From positions 1 through 8,834 of the forward strand of contig JADFSZ010000064.1 of the NCBI GenBank assembly GCA_022560555.1: a stretch of DNA of 8,834 bases. The letters are read 5' to 3'. Below, one piece after another: positions 4,847 through 8,834 of this stretch. Origin of the DNA: PVC group bacterium (GTDB lineage Bacteria > GCA-001730085 > JADFSZ01). The notes under the pieces were generated by a model that did no database searches, was not told the DNA's origin, and worked only from the letters and a program-made list of their open reading frames with translations. Each line of letters opens with the position of its first letter. Positions within the stretch are counted from its first letter, which is position 1. A program made the position numbers and the translations under genes.

Positions 4847-6742
4847 TCAGCTGTTTTCCTTAAGCCATTGCCCTGCATATCCCTCCTTCTCTTCGGGAGA
4901 AACATCCACAATGCCTTGATAAACCTGAAACGCTTCTTGGTCTAAACCGGATGTCTCATAAAATTTCCCCAAAAGATACATAGCCTTAAGACCATAATCT
5001 CCGCTCAAAGGATACTCCGCGATGAGACCTTGCACAATTTCAAGAGATTTTTTCTGATGCCCCTCCATCATGTGGGCCAGCGCCAAAGTATACTGAATTT
5101 CCTCAACATGGCTTCCAAATCGCTCCATAAGGATCTGATCCAATGTCTTAATGGCATTATCATATTTTTGGTTGTCGAAATAAAGATCAGCCATATTTTT
5201 TAACGCAAGATATCGATATTCTTCATGGGTAACCTCCGCGACAAAATTCCTAAAAACTTTTATGGCCTTTTTCCACTTGCCTTGCTTTTCATAATATAAA
5301 GCCAGCGCCACAACAGCTTGCGCGGATAGTGAGTCATCTTCATTTTTTTTCAGAACGTTGTTTAGAAGAGATACCCCTTCTCTCGATTTTTGATTTTTGA
5401 TAAGCAATTTTCCTAATAATAGTTTGGAACGCCATACGAGGGATTTATCAGAACTGCCTTGGATCACATCACGGAAACCCTCTTCAGCTCGCGCATGTTG
5501 TTCTTCTGAGAAATCATGCTGAGCAAACCAAAATTTCAAATAATCCAATGAAACATGTCCTTCTTTTTCCTTCTGTGCAAAATCCTGAAGAACTTCCCTT
5601 GCTTTTTCAATTTTTCCTTTTTTAATGAGCGCCCATATAAATCCGAAGTACGCATCAGATCGATCTTCAGAACCAGGATCGTTTTCGATAATAAATTGAT
5701 ATTTTTGAGCAGCATCCTCATATCGACTTAAATTAAATAATGTTTCAGCCTCATGAATACGGACAAAATCGAGAAGATTACTTTCGGGGAATTCATCCGG
5801 GAATCTCGAAAATAATTCTAGAGCCTTAACAAACTGATGGGCACGATAATAGATCCACCCTCTCATGAATGCGGCTTCATCATTCAAGATCCCTCTCGTG
5901 GATTCTTGGATCAGCGTTTGAAAGGTCCGCTGGGATTCTTCATACTCCTCAAGTTTAATTTTACACAATCCGGCTTGAAACAAGCTTCGATCCGCCCATC
6001 GACTCTCACGAAATTCGGACCATACATTCAAAAATACATTAAAAGCCGTGTTATACTGCTTTAAATTATAGTAGCAAGTGGCAATTTTGTAATATGCATC
6101 AGCTTTAAGATCTCTATTCCATGATATTCGAACTAGCTCCTCAAACGATTTTTTCGCATCCCGGTATTTCCCAAGAGAAAATTGACACCACGCAATATTA
6201 TATTTCGCGTATTCTGACCATTCATCCTTTGGGGGCATATTAAAAACGATCTCAAAATTTTGTATGGCCTCACGATAATTGTCGTTTTCATACTTTATTT
6301 CTCCCATCCAATAATAAAGCTCTTTTTTTAAAGAGCGCATGGAGTATGCTTTTACTACCATTTGAAAATAAGCGAAGGCTTCTTGCCTCTTATCTAAACG
6401 CCAATAAGACCACGCCAAATTGTAAAGAATTTCTGATTTTAATTGAGTTTTGGGGTATTTTTTTAGAGCCCTTTGAAGAACTTTAACGGCCTCCCGGTAA
6501 TCTTTTGAGTAAAAATAGCACTCCCCCATAAGAAAATAGATTTGCTCATGGGCGGCCTTTTCATCTCCCGACTTCAAAATGGCTTTAAAAATTTCGATCG
6601 CTTTGACATAATCGGAGGCCGCATACGCTGTTTTTGCCTCTTCAAGCCAGTTGGATGGCTCTTCAGAAAACACGCTCTCTAGGAAAAAGAACGCCAAAAA
6701 AAACAGGGATAGAAGAAGGGATCGCCATTGAAACGTTTTCAT
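4847..6742 (-). CDS. Exported tetratricopeptide (TPR) repeat protein
   Basis: A 631-residue protein with a signal peptide (basic MKTFQWR, then a Leu/Phe-rich core to about residue 22, probable cleavage after VFS at 24-26). There is no lipobox Cys, so it should be a soluble periplasmic or secreted protein. The mature part is almost wholly TPR-like: I count about 16 helical pairs from residue 31 to 625, many with the pattern G/A at position 8, Y-x-x-A at 17-20 and P near the end, e.g. MGECYFYSKDYREAVKVLQR, NLAWSYWRLDKRQEAFAYFQ and ADLYFDNQKYDNAIKTLDQI. Such proteins act as scaffolds in envelope assembly (compare BamD and YbgF, which have far fewer repeats); no catalytic domain is present. Start: ATG at 6742, with AGGA seven bases upstream inside the end of the aspartate dehydrogenase gene; only one base separates the two genes, so they are co-transcribed. 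Partner and function unknown. Confidence 0.9.
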   Translation of the reverse strand: MKTFQWRSLLLSLFFLAFFFLESVFSEEPSNWLEEAKTAYAASDYVKAIEIFKAILKSGDEKAAHEQIYFLMGECYFYSKDYREAVKVLQRALKKYPKTQLKSEILYNLAWSYWRLDKRQEAFAYFQMVVKAYSMRSLKKELYYWMGEIKYENDNYREAIQNFEIVFNMPPKDEWSEYAKYNIAWCQFSLGKYRDAKKSFEELVRISWNRDLKADAYYKIATCYYNLKQYNTAFNVFLNVWSEFRESRWADRSLFQAGLCKIKLEEYEESQRTFQTLIQESTRGILNDEAAFMRGWIYYRAHQFVKALELFSRFPDEFPESNLLDFVRIHEAETLFNLSRYEDAAQKYQFIIENDPGSEDRSDAYFGFIWALIKKGKIEKAREVLQDFAQKEKEGHVSLDYLKFWFAQHDFSEEQHARAEEGFRDVIQGSSDKSLVWRSKLLLGKLLIKNQKSREGVSLLNNVLKKNEDDSLSAQAVVALALYYEKQGKWKKAIKVFRNFVAEVTHEEYRYLALKNMADLYFDNQKYDNAIKTLDQILMERFGSHVEEIQYTLALAHMMEGHQKKSLEIVQGLIAEYPLSGDYGLKAMYLLGKFYETSGLDQEAFQVYQGIVDVSPEEKEGYAGQWLKENS

Positions 6743-6743
6743 C

Positions 6744-7556
6744 TTAAGATCCTATGATGATGTAACTAAATATTTTTCTCAGCATGGATTCTGCCGATAA
6801 TATCGCTAAGTGGCTTGTTTTAGGATTATCAGGATCAGGCTCATTCACACATATTGTATGAATCTCGCCGAAGGGGCCGATGACATCAATATTATGAATG
6901 TTGTTTTTAATACCGGGATCCGCGATGATTTCAACCTTTGTTCTGGAAGATCCTATTCCGGCCAGGCTCAAAACAGCACTGACATTAATATTTTTCGGAA
7001 ACGCCCGGATAGCGTCCTCGGCACTCCCCTCGAATATTTTGGCAGGCTTTTTGATTTCATCAAGATTGATTTTATTTTTTTCGATATAAGGGGCACCGAT
7101 AAGACTCCTGGGTGGTTTGCTGGTTGTGATCTTAACGCTCTCAATACCTCCTTCTCGTGCGGCTAATAAGGCATCAATGCCGGAAATCGCGCCCGATGGA
7201 ATATACAAGTGCTTGGGGCCCTTCCTGAATTGTTCATATAAATTCGGATTTTCTAAGAGCCCTCCAACACTCAGTATCATCACATCACGATTTTCAAGAA
7301 GACACAGCTTTAACAAGTCTTTTACGCATTCGATTGAAGCGGCTTCAATCACAAAGTCCGATAACGACACAAGCTCGGAAGTTAAACACACACGGCAAGC
7401 CAAAGAATATTTTTTTTTAAGCTCCTTGGCCTTTTGAATATCAAAATCAGCCAAGCCGGCCAATTCTGCCGAAGTTCCAAGTTCCAGCGAGATAAACCGC
7501 GCTAGCGCGCTGCCGATAGTTCCGCAGCCGACTATTCCAATTTTACAAGGTTGCAT
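6744..7556 (-). CDS. L-aspartate dehydrogenase (NAD(P)-dependent)
   Basis: Catalyses oxaloacetate + ammonia + NAD(P)H to L-aspartate, or the reverse through iminoaspartate (EC 1.4.1.21; often called nadX or aspDH). From the ATG at 7556 the protein has 270 residues, normal for the family. Landmarks: Rossmann motif KIGIVGCGTIG at 5-15; ILSVGGL at 94-100; YIPSGAISGIDAL at 118-130; TTSKPPRSLIGAP at 144-156; IFEGSAEDAIRAFPKNINVS at 174-193; LAGIGSSRTKVEIIADPG at 198-215; NIHNIDV at 219-225; and PDNPKTSHLAILSAE at 242-256. The frame can be extended to a TTG at 7574 (276 residues), but neither start has a good ribosome binding site, and the ATG puts the protein start where the family usually begins. 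In other genomes the enzyme often sits with nadA/nadC; here it follows panC and panD, suggesting that its aspartate feeds beta-alanine. Coenzyme preference cannot be told. Confidence 0.92.
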   Translation of the reverse strand: MQPCKIGIVGCGTIGSALARFISLELGTSAELAGLADFDIQKAKELKKKYSLACRVCLTSELVSLSDFVIEAASIECVKDLLKLCLLENRDVMILSVGGLLENPNLYEQFRKGPKHLYIPSGAISGIDALLAAREGGIESVKITTSKPPRSLIGAPYIEKNKINLDEIKKPAKIFEGSAEDAIRAFPKNINVSAVLSLAGIGSSRTKVEIIADPGIKNNIHNIDVIGPFGEIHTICVNEPDPDNPKTSHLAILSAESMLRKIFSYIIIGS

Positions 7557-7595
7557 GGCTGATGACTGTTTCAAGATATGAAATTATGATTGAGC

Positions 7596-7958
7596 TTATG
7601 AAGACACTTTTTCCAGGATCTTGTTCTTCTCATCCAAAAACACAATTTTTGGGCAATGGGTCTTTGCCTCTTCCTCTGTACATACTCCGTAAACTATAAT
7701 GATAATTTTGTCGCCAATCTGAGCATTGCGGGCGGCGGCCCCGTTCATACAAATAACACCCGTAGCTCTATCTCCAACCATCACATACGTCTCAAGTCGA
7801 TTTCCATTGTTGAGATTCACTATTTGCACGCGCTCGTGGGGATAAATACCTACGGCGTCCATAAGATCCTCATCAATGGTGAGCGAGCCGGTATACTTCA
7901 AGTTGGCATCTGTAACGGTGGCGTTGTGTATTTTTGCTACACAAAGAATTCGATTCAT
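7596..7958 (-). CDS. panD: Aspartate 1-decarboxylase (pyruvoyl-dependent)
   Basis: Makes beta-alanine and CO2 from L-aspartate for pantothenate synthesis. The 120-residue proenzyme cuts itself between Gly24 and Ser25 ([14 protein letters not shown] at 22-35), and Ser25 becomes the pyruvoyl cofactor of the alpha chain. The residues known from the E. coli enzyme are at the same numbers: Lys9, Gly24-Ser25, Arg54 and Tyr58 in RLETYVM, and Asn72 in the NGAAA loop (72-76). Length is slightly under the E. coli 126. The ATG at 7958 has AAGGGG six to seven bases upstream, a strong site. It lies 33 bases after panC and 21-39 bases before aspartate dehydrogenase, so it belongs to the same operon. No PanM/PanZ-like maturation factor is visible in the window. 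Confidence 0.97.
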   Translation of the reverse strand: MNRILCVAKIHNATVTDANLKYTGSLTIDEDLMDAVGIYPHERVQIVNLNNGNRLETYVMVGDRATGVICMNGAAARNAQIGDKIIIIVYGVCTEEEAKTHCPKIVFLDEKNKILEKVSS

Positions 7959-7991
7959 GTTTTTCCCCTTATATTGATATTTCCCGACATT

Positions 7992-8834
7992 TTACTTTAA
8001 TGAAAAAATAATATTATCAATGAGCCTTACTTTCTTGAACTTTACAGCCGTGGCAATGAGCACTCTTCCTTTTATTGTCTTTTTTATGTCTTTTAATGAT
8101 CCGGCATCCAGTACTTCGAAATAATCGATTCGTCCGGACGTTTTTTCTGAAATTTGTCTTCGCGCATAGCTTTTTATATAATTAACGTTTTTCCTTCCAC
8201 TAATTATTTCTTTTTTCGCCGATTTTAACGCGCTGTAAATCGCAGGGGCTTCAAGCCTCTCTCTTTTTGTTAAATTCACGTTTCGAGAACTCATGGCCAG
8301 CCCGTCTTTTTCCCTCACGGTGGGACATCCGCACACTTTGATCGGTAAATTTAAATCCTCGGCCATTTGTTGAATGATTACGTATTGCTGATAATCCTTT
8401 AGCCCAAAATAAGCTTTGTCCGGAACGACAATTTGAAACAGTTTAAGTACAACTGTGGCAACGCCGCAAAAATGATCCGGTCTGCTTTTTCCGCAAAGAA
8501 CATCCCCGAGACCCTTCACGTCAACATAAGTCTTATAACCCTCCGGAAACATTTCATTCCCGGAAGGACAAAATAAAACATTGATGCCAAGATTTTTAAG
8601 AATCTTTCGGTCACGCGCTAAAGTTCTTGGATAAGCTCCGAAATCTTCCCGGGGACCAAACTGCAACGGATTCACAAAAATACTAACAACAACAAAACCA
8701 CATTCTTTTATGGCCCGTCTGATGAGGCTCATATGTCCCTCATGCAAGGCTCCCATCGTAGGCACAAACCCAATCTTCTTATTTTTCTTTCTGGCTTTAA
8801 GAACCCGACTTCTAATTTCTTTTATGGATCTGAC
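7992..8834 (-). CDS. panC: Pantothenate synthetase (pantoate--beta-alanine ligase), 5' end off the right edge
   Basis: Joins pantoate and beta-alanine through a pantoyl-adenylate, the last step to pantothenate. 280 codons are visible; the frame is open to the window edge and, by comparison with family starts such as 'MKIIRSIKE', only about four or five residues are missing. A GTG at 8765 (within GFVPTMG) is an internal codon, not the start. Landmarks in visible numbering: VPTMGALHEGHMSLI at 24-38 with the nucleotidyltransferase HxGH (HEGH 31-34), SIFVNPLQFGPREDFGAYPR at 51-70, CGKSRPDHFCGVATVVLKLF at 114-133, PDKAYFGLKDYQQ at 138-150, and VREKDGLAMSSRN at 173-185, the KMSKS-like loop. Followed after 33 bases by panD. 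The promoter, and possibly panB, would lie to the right of the window. Confidence 0.96.
   Translation of the reverse strand, partial: VRSIKEIRSRVLKARKKNKKIGFVPTMGALHEGHMSLIRRAIKECGFVVVSIFVNPLQFGPREDFGAYPRTLARDRKILKNLGINVLFCPSGNEMFPEGYKTYVDVKGLGDVLCGKSRPDHFCGVATVVLKLFQIVVPDKAYFGLKDYQQYVIIQQMAEDLNLPIKVCGCPTVREKDGLAMSSRNVNLTKRERLEAPAIYSALKSAKKEIISGRKNVNYIKSYARRQISEKTSGRIDYFEVLDAGSLKDIKKTIKGRVLIATAVKFKKVRLIDNIIFSLK

Noticed and set aside
4841-4850. Perfect 10-bp palindrome CTGAATTCAG at the end of the TPR gene
   Set aside because: It has no loop and no T-run, so it is not a terminator; a palindrome of this size around a stop codon can arise by chance.
8763-8765. GTG at 8765 as the start of panC
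   Set aside because: It lies inside the conserved GFVPTMGALHEGH motif, and coding sequence typical of PanC continues upstream to the window edge.

Overview
The window (8,834 bp, moderate to low GC by eye) reads as chromosomal DNA of a diderm bacterium. A TPR protein with a signal peptide and lipid-carrier polysaccharide genes point to an outer envelope. The gene set resembles uncultivated candidate-phylum genomes such as Omnitrophota. That placement is a weak inference from the GbsR-like regulator, the short HAMP protein and the aspartate dehydrogenase/pan cluster, not from a marker gene.

Left part (1-3042), surface polysaccharide. At the left edge, on the minus strand, is the N-terminal part of a SAM-dependent methyltransferase whose start looks frameshifted. 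Beside it is a 33-codon remnant with a 'DFIPPI' start typical of other polysaccharide-cluster methyltransferases. Then come, still on the minus strand, a short phosphoglycosyl (sugar) transferase and, overlapping it by 4 bp (ATGA), a GbsR/MarR-type regulator. Divergent from these on the plus strand is wecB (UDP-GlcNAc 2-epimerase). The 189-bp divergent spacer holds back-to-back promoters and a perfect 7-bp-arm palindrome just downstream of the predicted regulator promoter, a good candidate operator. A simple model is a regulator that controls its own operon and perhaps the supply of UDP-ManNAc.

Middle (3043-3837). A 207-residue two-TM HAMP protein without an output domain has its own promoter, placed so close to the ATG that the transcript would be almost leaderless. 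A bidirectional terminator separates it from the convergent ilvE.

Right part (3838-8834), amino acid and pantothenate metabolism, all on the minus strand. Transcription enters from beyond the right edge into panC (start just outside the window), then panD, aspartate dehydrogenase and a 16-repeat TPR protein with tight spacing. ilvE follows with its own good promoter. The enzymes fit together: aspartate dehydrogenase can make L-aspartate from oxaloacetate and ammonia, PanD makes beta-alanine from it, PanC joins beta-alanine to pantoate, and IlvE interconverts valine and 2-ketoisovalerate, the precursor of pantoate.

I found no CRISPR array, insertion sequence, tRNA or rRNA, and no strong case for a wholly new system. 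The most interesting points are the candidate operator of the GbsR-like regulator, the aspartate dehydrogenase placed in a pan operon, and the broken methyltransferase genes at the left edge.
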